Below the pieces are notes generated by a model. The model ran no database searches. It had not been told where the DNA came from and saw nothing but the letters and a program-made list of their open reading frames with translations. A DNA stretch of 8,797 bases from a bacterium (GTDB lineage: Bacteria; UBP14; UBA6098; B30-G16), in NCBI GenBank assembly GCA_027007865.1, contig JALTEE010000179.1, positions 1-8,797 on the forward strand. Direction: 5' to 3'. The translations under genes were made by a program, and so were the position numbers. Positions 1-6,713 of this stretch are shown here, piece after piece (positions within the stretch are counted from its first letter, which is position 1; the number at the start of each line of letters is the position of its first letter).

Positions 1-74
1 CCTTTCTGATGGCTGAAAATTTAAAACCCCCGAAAACGTAAAAATAGGCATAATGATTGATGTAACATCTTATA

Positions 75-269
75 TTACATACAGTTGAATATTTTACGCG
101 AAATATAGCGAAAATAAAAATGGCACAATCCAAAATCTAAAATCTGATTATCATCTCCTTTATAATCAACTGTTCTCAACCTTAAAAAATGGACTCTTTA
201 CATACATGGTATCCACCCTGAGATTATTTTACTGCGTTGGTTTGAAAATTTGGGATATAGGGTATGTAA
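75..269. repeat. Three copies of octamer TTACATAC upstream of cas3
   Basis: TTACATAC occurs at 75-82 and 198-205 on the + strand and as its complement GTATGTAA at 262-269. The last two face each other across about 56 bp. Nearby, ATGTAA at 60-65 and TTACAT at 75-80 form a 6-bp inverted repeat with a 9-bp spacer. Such a set could be binding sites for a regulator of the cas operon. That is inference only, because short words recur easily in AT-rich DNA. Confidence 0.3.
214..248 (+). other. Degenerate CRISPR-repeat-like sequence upstream of cas3 (speculative)
   Basis: Bases 238-248 (TGGTTTGAAAA) match the 11-nt repeat tail TGGATTGAAAC at 9 of 11 positions. They are preceded by TGCGT, which also precedes the tail in the repeat apart from one extra T here. 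CACCCT at 214-219 matches repeat positions 5-10, but the gap to TGCG is 13 nt instead of 7. The hairpin of the real repeat is not kept, since no CGCAC arm faces TGCG. It could be a fossil repeat or a CreR-like guide, or chance. Confidence 0.2.
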
Positions 270-315
270 GAAACACGCTTTTTTTGATAAATAAATGAAA
301 TGTTCTTTCAAGTTT

Positions 316-344
316 TTGGGAATTCTATTTTATTACTTTATAGT
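316..344 (+). promoter_or_regulatory. Candidate sigma70-type promoter of the cas operon
   Basis: TTGGGA at 316-321 (4 of 6 matches to TTGACA) and TATAGT at 339-344 (5 of 6 to TATAAT) are separated by 17 bp. Transcription would begin near 351, giving a leader of about 20 nt before the preferred cas3 start at 370. This makes sense only if cas3 begins at 370 rather than at the upstream ATG at 295. It was assigned by eye. Confidence 0.45.
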
Positions 345-369
345 TAATTGCATAAAAATGGGGGTGAAT

Positions 370-2628
370 ATGAAAAATAGTGAATGTCGTTTTATTGCTC
401 ATATTCTCGAAACATCGGAGAAACCGCAGTGCTTAATTAAACATCTCACAGGTGTAGCTGAAAAAGCATATAAATTCTGCAAAATTTTCGATTGGAAAGA
501 CTGGATATATACCGCGGGAATTCTTCACGATATTGGGAAATATAAAGATGAATTCCAGGAATATGTGAGACTGGAAGATGAAAAGGAAAAGCGAAAGAAG
601 CATGGCAAAATCGACCACTCTACTGCTGGAGCAAAAGAATCTGTATTATTATATGGCGAGCAAATCGGAAAACTTATCGCTTACGCAATAGCAGGACATC
701 ATTCGGGCTTGCCGGATGGCAAAAGCGATGAGCGTTCCTGCCTCGAATGGAGATTAACTAAGAATAACACGAAAATCGGCGATTACTCAGCGTATAAATC
801 TGAAATAACGGAAATTCCAGAATTAAACAACGAAGACATCAAATGGCTTATTCGTTCGGGGAATAACAAAGCTACCGCTTTCGCGGTTTCGTTCTTCATC
901 CGAATGCTTTTTTCCTGTCTCGTCGATGCGGATAGACTCGATGCCGAATTTTTCGAACATCCTGAAAATAAGAATCTGCGCGAAAATTATCCTTCGCTTA
1001 CAGAAATCAATGAGAAACTCGACGATTACCTGCTGCAACTATCACAAAAAGCTTCCGATAGCCCAATCAATATGAGGCGAGCGCAAATTTTGAAAGACTG
1101 TCGTCGAGCAGCGGAATATAAGCCAGGTCTATTCTCGCTAACCGTTCCCACGGGCGGAGGGAAAACTCTTTCATCTCTCGCTTTCGCTTTGAAGCACGCC
1201 ATAAAATACAATCTTAAAAGAGTGATATATGTTATTCCTTATACGAGCATAATCGAGCAGAATGCCAATGTTTTCCGCGATGCACTCGGCGATTTGAGAT
1301 ATGCCGTTATCGAACATCACAGCAATTTCGATAGAGAGAAGCTTTCAGGAGATGAATTAGAAAGATACGAACTCGCAGCAGAAAACTGGGATGCACCGAT
1401 TATAATAACAACGAATGTGCAGTTTTTCGAATCGCTTTTCAGCCACAGACCATCACAGTGTCGCAAATTGCATAACATAATGAACAGTGTCGTCATCCTC
1501 GACGAGGCTCAGGCACTACCTGTAAATCTACTTCAGCCCTGCATAGAAAGTCTTCGAGAACTGACAGACCACTATAATACGACAGTTGTTCTATGCACCG
1601 CTACTCAGCCCGCATTGGAAAAACCCGATTTGATAACGGGGTTAGAAAATGTCAGGGAAATAATCGAGGATAGAGTGAAACTATATGAAGATGAGGTATT
1701 CAAGCGTGTCGATGTAGATATATTGGGGAAATTGCCAAATGAGGAGCTCGCGGAAAAAATCAGAAAGCATAAGCAAGTCCTCTGCATTGTAAATACTCGC
1801 AGACAGGCAAGAGAATTATATAAGCTGATTGAGGATGAACCGAACGCATATCATCTTTCTGCCCTGATGTGCCCGGAGCATCGCTCGCAGGTCATCGCGA
1901 AGATAAAAGAAAACTTGGCAAATGGCGAAAAATGTAGAGTAATCAGCACGCAGCTTATCGAGGCAGGCGTGGATATAGATTTCCCCGTCGTCTATCGGGC
2001 AATCGCAGGAATCGATTCAATCGCTCAAGCAGCGGGAAGATGCAATAGGGAAGGAAAATTGGCTAATCGAGGGAAACTATATGTATTCGAGACTGAAAAA
2101 TTACCTCCGCCGGGTTATTTGAGACAGACAGCTCAGAAAGGACAGGAAATATTGAGAAAATGTCAGAGTGAAAAAATGGATATATTTTCGCTCGAAGCAG
2201 TTAGAGAATATTTCGCACTGTATTACTGGTCTCGCAGTTCTGTGGAAAACAACGGATTAGATGAGAAGAAAATAATAGAGAATTTATCCGATGATTTTAA
2301 AAGATTGAATTTTCCATTCCGAAAAATTGGAACTTCTTTCAAACTCATCGAGGACCGCTATATTCCAGTTATAATTCCATTCGATAAAAAATGCAGACAG
2401 ATAATAGACAATCTGAAAAAACCTGATTTTTCAGATTGGGAATCCTTACGCAAACTGCAAAGATATACGGTATCGATTCCGAAAAAAGAACATAATTCTA
2501 TTAGGCACAATTTGGAATTACTTCACGAAAGATATTTCGTCCTAATTAACAAAAGTCTATATGATAACGAACTCGGTTTGAAAACCGATGACCCCACATA
2601 TATGAAAACCGAGAGCACAATAACCTAA
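370..2628 (+). CDS. cas3: Cas3 helicase-nuclease, type I-C (HD + DExD/H)
   Basis: This is the ATP-dependent 3'-5' helicase and ssDNA nuclease recruited by Cascade to shred target DNA. Residue numbers are for the 752-aa product. The N-terminal HD nuclease shows H25, the HD pair H53-D54 in LHDIGK, H83, H110-H111 in AGHHSG and DADRLD near 186-191. The SF2 helicase shows Walker A TVPTGGGKT (258-266), DEAQ box (378-381), TAT motif III (410-412) and motif VI QAAGRCNREG (553-562). All the motifs I looked for are present and the length is normal. I chose ATG 370 because GGGGG at 360-364 sits 5 nt upstream. The in-frame ATG at 295 would add 25 hydrophobic residues that overlap the candidate promoter and has no Shine-Dalgarno. 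It is the first gene of the operon. cas5c follows after 18 bp that contain its ribosome binding site. Confidence 0.97.
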   Translation: MKNSECRFIAHILETSEKPQCLIKHLTGVAEKAYKFCKIFDWKDWIYTAGILHDIGKYKDEFQEYVRLEDEKEKRKKHGKIDHSTAGAKESVLLYGEQIGKLIAYAIAGHHSGLPDGKSDERSCLEWRLTKNNTKIGDYSAYKSEITEIPELNNEDIKWLIRSGNNKATAFAVSFFIRMLFSCLVDADRLDAEFFEHPENKNLRENYPSLTEINEKLDDYLLQLSQKASDSPINMRRAQILKDCRRAAEYKPGLFSLTVPTGGGKTLSSLAFALKHAIKYNLKRVIYVIPYTSIIEQNANVFRDALGDLRYAVIEHHSNFDREKLSGDELERYELAAENWDAPIIITTNVQFFESLFSHRPSQCRKLHNIMNSVVILDEAQALPVNLLQPCIESLRELTDHYNTTVVLCTATQPALEKPDLITGLENVREIIEDRVKLYEDEVFKRVDVDILGKLPNEELAEKIRKHKQVLCIVNTRRQARELYKLIEDEPNAYHLSALMCPEHRSQVIAKIKENLANGEKCRVISTQLIEAGVDIDFPVVYRAIAGIDSIAQAAGRCNREGKLANRGKLYVFETEKLPPPGYLRQTAQKGQEILRKCQSEKMDIFSLEAVREYFALYYWSRSSVENNGLDEKKIIENLSDDFKRLNFPFRKIGTSFKLIEDRYIPVIIPFDKKCRQIIDNLKKPDFSDWESLRKLQRYTVSIPKKEHNSIRHNLELLHERYFVLINKSLYDNELGLKTDDPTYMKTESTIT

Positions 2629-2646
2629 ATTAAGGAGGTGATGTCG

Positions 2647-3348
2647 ATGTACGGCGTAAAACTCAAAGTATGGGGTGACTATGCCTGTTTCACCCGCCCC
2701 GAGATGAAAGTGGAGCGCGTCAGCTACGATGTTATGACGCCATCAGCGGCGCGCGCCATTCTCGAAGCGATTTACTGGAAACCATCTATCCGGTGGATTG
2801 TGGAGAAAATAAGAGTGATAAAGCCTATCAAATTCACGAACATCAGACGGAATGAGGTCGCAAGCAAAATATCGTTGGGCAATGTAAAATCCGCTATGAA
2901 GAGGGCAAAATCTCCGCCAGTATTGTTCGTGGAAAATGACCGCCAGCAGCGAGCAGCAGCTGTTTTGAAAGATGTAGAATACATAATCGAGGCTTATTTC
3001 GATGTATTGTCCGATGAAAAATTGGAAAGTAAAGGTATCAATATTTCCAATCGCACTGCCGACGATAGAAGCGCTGGAAAGCACATCGATAATTTTCGCC
3101 GAAGGGCGAAAAAAGGCAGATGCTTCAAACAGCCATATCTCGGGACGAGAGAGTTTTCCGCACACTTCGAACTTATCGAGGACGACGAAAAAATCCCAAA
3201 CTCTGAAATAAAGGGCGAAAGGGACCTCGGAATTATGCTCTACGACATCGACTTCGAGCGAAATATGGATGCGATGTTTTTCCGCGCAAAGATGGTGGAT
3301 GGCGTAATAGAAGTTCCTCATCCCGATAGCGAGGAGGTGCTGCGATGA
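2647..3348 (+). CDS. cas5c: Cas5c (Cas5d), pre-crRNA endoribonuclease and Cascade subunit
   Basis: Type I-C lacks Cas6, and Cas5c cuts the repeat RNA and then stays on the 5' handle in Cascade. The 233-aa product begins with the RAMP strand MYGVKLKVWGDYACF and carries the family segment TPSAARAILEAIYWKP (31-46). From my memory of the Bacillus halodurans enzyme, its catalytic Y46, K116 and H117 correspond here to Y43 (IYWKP) and K145-H146 (AGKHID). A second conserved block, CFKQPYLGTREF, lies at 159-170. Start choice: AAGGAGG at 2632-2638 is 8 nt before ATG 2647. A GTG at 2638 overlaps the Shine-Dalgarno itself and an ATG at 2641 is only 2 nt away, so both are less likely. The stop overlaps the cas8c start (ATGA), suggesting translational coupling. 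Confidence 0.96.
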   Translation: MYGVKLKVWGDYACFTRPEMKVERVSYDVMTPSAARAILEAIYWKPSIRWIVEKIRVIKPIKFTNIRRNEVASKISLGNVKSAMKRAKSPPVLFVENDRQQRAAAVLKDVEYIIEAYFDVLSDEKLESKGINISNRTADDRSAGKHIDNFRRRAKKGRCFKQPYLGTREFSAHFELIEDDEKIPNSEIKGERDLGIMLYDIDFERNMDAMFFRAKMVDGVIEVPHPDSEEVLR

Positions 3349-5081
3349 TACTTACCGCACTGAAACAATACTACGACCGCCTTCGTGCCGAGCCCGACAA
3401 AAAGGATGCAATTCCAGAATTCAGCTTCAGCAGTGAGAAAATAGATTTCGCATTGGTTCTCAATAAGAACGGCAATCTCGTATCGGTGGAAGATGTTCGT
3501 GACACATCGGGAAAAAAGCCTATCTCTCGAAGAATGCTCGTTCCTCAATCAGTAAAACGCTCTGTCAACATCGCTCCAAATTTTATGTGGGATAATACCG
3601 CATATGTTCTTGCTGTAGATGCCAAAGTGCACAAGGATAAGGATAGACCTTGGAATATGTTCGATGCGTTTAAGGAACTTCACCATCAAATCGGCGACAA
3701 CATAGATGATGAAGCTATGAGAGCTCTTCTCAATTTCCTCGACAATTGGAATCCTGAAAAGGCAACAGAGTTGAAATACTGGGACGAAATGGCGGGCAGA
3801 AATGTTGTATTTAAATTCGACGGCGAAAAACAGTATTTTCACGAAAGAGATGCGATTAAAAAAGCATGGAAAGAACACTTACAAAGCAAAGAGATAGAAT
3901 ACGAAGCGATATGTCTTGTCACTGGTGATAAATCCCAGATAACGAGACTTCACTCATCCATAAAGGGAGTTCAGGGAGCGCAACCCAGTGGTGCGAATAT
4001 CATTAGTTTCAATCTCGATGCATTCGAATCCTACGGCAAGGAGCAGAGTTTCAACGCACCTGTAAGCATAGAGGCAGCGTTCGAATATACCACTGCCCTG
4101 AACTATCTCCTACGGCGTGGAAGCGAACAGAAAATACAGATTGGCGATGCGACCACCGTTTTCTGGGCTGAACGAAAAACGAAAATGGAACAACTTTTCG
4201 GAGTTTTAATCAATCCTCCTACCACAAGTGAATTAGAAGAGGATAAATCCACCACGAAGGACTTAAAAGACTTTTTCTCCGCCATTCGCAAGGGGGAGAT
4301 GCCAATGACTATCGGGACGGACAAGGATGTTAGATTCTATGTTCTCGGTCTTTCGCCCAATGCTTCGCGAATTTCCGTAAGGTTCTGGTATGCCTCCACT
4401 GTAGAGGATATCGCGGTGAAAATCGGTAAGCACTTTTCGGATATCGCGATAGAAAAGCAGTTCGATAACGAATTCGAGAATCCGGGAATTTGGCATTTGC
4501 TTCTCGAGACCGCTGTCGGACATAAATCGGATAATATCCCTCCTCTTCTGAGTGGCGAACTGATGCGCTCGATTTTGACAGGAGGTAATTATCCCGAGTC
4601 CTTATTATCTGCAATCATTGGGCGTATCCGCGCGGACCAGAAAGTCAACTACCATCGCGCATCGCTCATCAAAGGAGTTTTGACAAGAAATCACAACAAG
4701 GAGGTAAGTATGTCGCTGAACAAAGATAACAGGGAAATCCCGTATCTTCTCGGCAGGTTGTTTGCAGTTCTCGAAGCTGCACAAAAAGATGCGAGCAACG
4801 AAACCATTAGGGAAAGATATTTCGGTTCGGCATCTGCTACGCCGCAGAAAGTTTTTCCACTTCTGCTGTCATTGACGCAACATCACATTGCAAAAGGGGA
4901 GCACGGTACCAGATACGATAGGCTTACCGCCGAAATTATGGAAAACCTTCCCGATAGGAAATTCCCTGCTCATCTCCCGTTGCAAGAACAGGGGCTTTTC
5001 GCGATAGGCTACTATCATCAGAGGAACGACCTGTTTAAAAAACACGAGAAAGTAGAAGAAACAGAAACAAATGAACAGTAA
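3345..5081 (+). CDS. cas8c: Cas8c, large subunit of type I-C Cascade
   Basis: Cas8c (Csd1 family) recognises the PAM and helps open target DNA. The 578-aa protein has normal family length and its conserved blocks: RRMLVPQSVKRSVNIAPNF (62-80), CLVTGDKSQITRLHSSIKGV (190-209), SFNLDAFESYGKEQSFNAPV (221-240) and FYVLGLSPNASRISVRFWY (331-349). The last 123 residues are the helical small-subunit domain, which also has its own start signal (see Cas11c). The C-terminus ends in a short charged tail. GGAGG at 3333-3337 is 7 nt before the ATG, and the start overlaps the cas5c stop by 4 bp. The gap to cas7c is 34 bp and contains only the cas7c ribosome binding site. Confidence 0.96.
   Translation: MILTALKQYYDRLRAEPDKKDAIPEFSFSSEKIDFALVLNKNGNLVSVEDVRDTSGKKPISRRMLVPQSVKRSVNIAPNFMWDNTAYVLAVDAKVHKDKDRPWNMFDAFKELHHQIGDNIDDEAMRALLNFLDNWNPEKATELKYWDEMAGRNVVFKFDGEKQYFHERDAIKKAWKEHLQSKEIEYEAICLVTGDKSQITRLHSSIKGVQGAQPSGANIISFNLDAFESYGKEQSFNAPVSIEAAFEYTTALNYLLRRGSEQKIQIGDATTVFWAERKTKMEQLFGVLINPPTTSELEEDKSTTKDLKDFFSAIRKGEMPMTIGTDKDVRFYVLGLSPNASRISVRFWYASTVEDIAVKIGKHFSDIAIEKQFDNEFENPGIWHLLLETAVGHKSDNIPPLLSGELMRSILTGGNYPESLLSAIIGRIRADQKVNYHRASLIKGVLTRNHNKEVSMSLNKDNREIPYLLGRLFAVLEAAQKDASNETIRERYFGSASATPQKVFPLLLSLTQHHIAKGEHGTRYDRLTAEIMENLPDRKFPAHLPLQEQGLFAIGYYHQRNDLFKKHEKVEETETNEQ
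4698..4712 (+). promoter_or_regulatory. Internal Shine-Dalgarno and start codon inside cas8c
   Basis: AAGGAGG (4698-4704), five spacer bases, then ATG at 4710-4712. It is as strong as the sites in front of the operon's other genes. The ATG is codon 456 of cas8c and in the same frame, so initiation here yields the C-terminal domain alone. An essentially ideal ribosome binding site at exactly the domain boundary is unlikely to be accidental. Confidence 0.85.
4710..5081 (+). CDS. cas11c: Cas11c small subunit, internally translated from cas8c
   Basis: This 123-aa product is nested in frame within the 3' end of cas8c and begins MSLNKDNREIPYLLGRLFAV. Established knowledge: type I-C Cascade of Desulfovibrio vulgaris needs a separate Cas11 small subunit, made from an internal start in cas8c, that lines the belly of the complex and supports the non-target strand. 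The start context (AAGGAGG, 5 nt, ATG) and the boundary found here match that arrangement. The sequence is predicted to be mostly helical, with no catalytic motif, and ends in a charged tail shared with Cas8c. Gene finders normally miss it because it is wholly contained in a larger frame. Expression is inferred from the ribosome binding site, not observed. Confidence 0.82.
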   Translation: MSLNKDNREIPYLLGRLFAVLEAAQKDASNETIRERYFGSASATPQKVFPLLLSLTQHHIAKGEHGTRYDRLTAEIMENLPDRKFPAHLPLQEQGLFAIGYYHQRNDLFKKHEKVEETETNEQ

Positions 5082-5115
5082 AAACTAAAAAAACTTATGC
5101 CAAAAGGAGGCTAAA

Positions 5116-5985
5116 ATGTCAAACATCATTAACAATCGTTACGAATTCGTGTATCTGTTCGATGTCGAGAATGGCAACCCGAACGGAGACCCCGACGCAG
5201 GGAATATGCCGCGCATCGACCCGGAGACAAACCACGGTATCGTCACAGATGTCTGCCTGAAGAGAAAAGTGAGAGATTATGTGACGCTCAAAAGACAAAA
5301 TCAGTCACCATATAGAATTTATGTTATGAGTAATGCCGTATTGAACAGATTTCACGAAGAAGCATACAAAGCGCTCGGAATCGAACCGCCAAGCAAGAAA
5401 GGAGTTATGTCGGGCGATGTTGTAGGACAAGCTCAAGGATGGCTCTGCAGTAATTTTTACGATATCCGAACATTCGGAGCGGTTATGTCCACCGACCCGT
5501 CTGCTGGCGTCGTTCAGGGACCTATTCAAATGACATTTGCTAAAAGTATCGAGCCAATTGTTCCAATGGAAATAACTATAACTCGTGTAGCGGTGACATC
5601 TGAAAAGGAAGCATCGAAGGAACATATGATGGGTCGCAAATACATCGTTCCCTATGCCCTTTACCGCACAGAAGGTTTTATCTCTGCAAATCTTGCGCAA
5701 AAGACAGGTTTTTCCGAAGAAGACCTCAAACTTTTCTGGGAAGCGCTTCTCAATATGTTCGAGCACGACCGTTCCGCTGCGCGAGGTATGATGGCACCGA
5801 GAAAACTCATAGTTTTCAAGCACGAATCGGCTCTCGGAAATGCACCCGCACACAAATTATTCGATATAGTTAAAGTCGAACCTAATCACGAGGATGCTCC
5901 CGCAAGAAGTTTCAACGACTATAGGATAATCGTCCCTTCGCAGTCGGATATGCCCAAAGGTGTGACGATAGATGTGAAAATTTAG
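5116..5985 (+). CDS. cas7c: Cas7c (Csd2), Cascade backbone subunit
   Basis: Cas7 copies line up along the crRNA spacer and form the backbone of the complex. The 289-aa protein shows the Csd2/Csh2 N-terminal signature FDVENGNPNGDPDAGNMPR (15-33), followed by the helix TDVCLKRKVRDYV (44-56). Further conserved segments are DIRTFGAVM (116-124), GVVQGPIQ (131-138), MMGRKYIVPYALYR (171-184) and FWEALLNMFEHDRSAARGMM (207-226). AAAGGAGG at 5103-5110 is 5 nt before the ATG. This strong site fits the need for several Cas7 copies per complex. The gene is followed by a very stable hairpin before cas4. Confidence 0.97.
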   Translation: MSNIINNRYEFVYLFDVENGNPNGDPDAGNMPRIDPETNHGIVTDVCLKRKVRDYVTLKRQNQSPYRIYVMSNAVLNRFHEEAYKALGIEPPSKKGVMSGDVVGQAQGWLCSNFYDIRTFGAVMSTDPSAGVVQGPIQMTFAKSIEPIVPMEITITRVAVTSEKEASKEHMMGRKYIVPYALYRTEGFISANLAQKTGFSEEDLKLFWEALLNMFEHDRSAARGMMAPRKLIVFKHESALGNAPAHKLFDIVKVEPNHEDAPARSFNDYRIIVPSQSDMPKGVTIDVKI

Positions 5986-5994
5986 ACGATGGCT

Positions 5995-6026
5995 ATGGGG
6001 TATCCCGTTCAGGCGGGATACCTCAT
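5995..6026 (+). other. Strong RNA hairpin between cas7c and cas4
   Basis: ATGGGGTATCCCG (5995-6007) pairs with CGGGATACCTCAT (6014-6026) around a 6-nt loop, giving 13 pairs with a single G-U. The inner 9 bp are a perfect inverted repeat. It begins 9 nt after the cas7c stop. No run of T follows, so it does not look like an intrinsic terminator. A role in protecting or processing the 3' end of the cas3-cas7c message, or in partial attenuation before the adaptation genes, is inference. Confidence 0.75.
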
Positions 6027-6047
6027 CTAATCACACTCGGAGGGAAT

Positions 6048-6713
6048 ATGTATTCGGAGGATGAATTGCTTCCACTTTCCGCACTTCAGCATCTGCTGTT
6101 TTGCGAAAGGCAATGCGCGTTAATCCATATCGAATGCCTTTGGGACGAAAATAGATTGACGGTCGAGGGCAAGCAGATGCACGAACAAGTTCACCAGCAA
6201 AAAAGCGAATCCAGAAAAGATGTCATAGAGGCATTCAGTTTGCTAATTCACAGTTTCCGGTTGGGATTATCAGGGAAAGCAGATGTAGTCGAATTTCATC
6301 GTGTCGAAAAGGATGGGGATGGAGTGAAATTACCTAACAAGAGAGGCTTATGGCTGCCTTTTCCTGTGGAATACAAGCACGGGAGACCGAAAAGGAACAG
6401 ATGCGACGAGGTGCAACTTTGCGCACAGGCAATCTGTCTGGAGGAAATGCTGAATGTGAAAATCGAGAGCGGAGCGCTGTTTTATGGTAAAACAAGAAAG
6501 CGTAAGGATATCGATTTCGACCAGGAACTGCGTAATTTGACGGAAATTTCAGCAGAAAGACTGCATCGACTATTCGAAGACGGGAAAACACCACCGGCAA
6601 AATACGAAAGGAAATGTCGAAGCTGCTCTTTGCTGGAAGTATGTATGCCGGAAGTGGTTGGAGGTAAATCTGCAAAGAGGTATTTGTCCAGAATTTTTCG
6701 GGAGGAAATATGA
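6048..6713 (+). CDS. cas4: Cas4, RecB-like nuclease of the adaptation module
   Basis: Cas4 works with Cas1-Cas2 to choose PAM-containing prespacers and trim them before insertion. The 221-aa protein has the four-cysteine iron-sulfur cluster arrangement expected of the family: C19 (in FCERQC) near the N-terminus and C190, C193 and C199 near the C-terminus. The RecB-type nuclease centre shows H45, D79 in GKAD, E108 and K110 in PVEYKHG, and Q123 in the QLCAQA motif. GGAGG at 6039-6043 is 4 nt before the ATG. The gene is separated from cas7c by 62 bp carrying a hairpin, and its end overlaps cas1 by 4 bp (ATGA), implying coupled translation. It is a separate gene, not a Cas4-Cas1 fusion. Confidence 0.96.
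   Translation: MYSEDELLPLSALQHLLFCERQCALIHIECLWDENRLTVEGKQMHEQVHQQKSESRKDVIEAFSLLIHSFRLGLSGKADVVEFHRVEKDGDGVKLPNKRGLWLPFPVEYKHGRPKRNRCDEVQLCAQAICLEEMLNVKIESGALFYGKTRKRKDIDFDQELRNLTEISAERLHRLFEDGKTPPAKYERKCRSCSLLEVCMPEVVGGKSAKRYLSRIFREEI

Larger units (their letters stand above)
1..369. other. AT-rich non-coding region upstream of cas3
   Basis: No gene is supported here. Stops are frequent in every forward frame, and the only open stretches are a few codons long. Bases 3-41 could be read as the last codons of a gene entering from the left, but nothing confirms this. The region holds the candidate cas3 promoter (316-344), three copies of the octamer TTACATAC or its complement, a short inverted repeat ATGTAA-N9-TTACAT (60-80), a perfect TATAAT hexamer at 161-166 without a convincing -35, and a weak match to the CRISPR repeat 3' half (233-248). 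This is where regulation of the whole cas operon is most likely to act. Confidence 0.7.

Noticed and set aside
3..41. Possible C-terminal end of an upstream gene entering from the left
   Set aside because: Only about a dozen codons precede the stop, with no recognisable motif, so it cannot be told from non-coding DNA.
161..166. Perfect TATAAT hexamer upstream of cas3
   Set aside because: No acceptable -35 box lies 16-18 bp upstream, and the site is more than 200 bp from cas3. The TTGGGA/TATAGT pair at 316-344 is better placed.
2743..3321. 192-codon open frame on the - strand opposite cas5c
   Set aside because: It lies wholly antisense to a well-identified gene and has no recognisable domain. 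The same holds for the other antisense frames at 5305-5853 and 6334-6822.
4291..4307. Second possible internal start in cas8c (AGGGGGAG before ATG 4305)
   Set aside because: It is in frame, but the Shine-Dalgarno is poorer and it does not coincide with a known domain boundary, unlike the site at 4698-4712.
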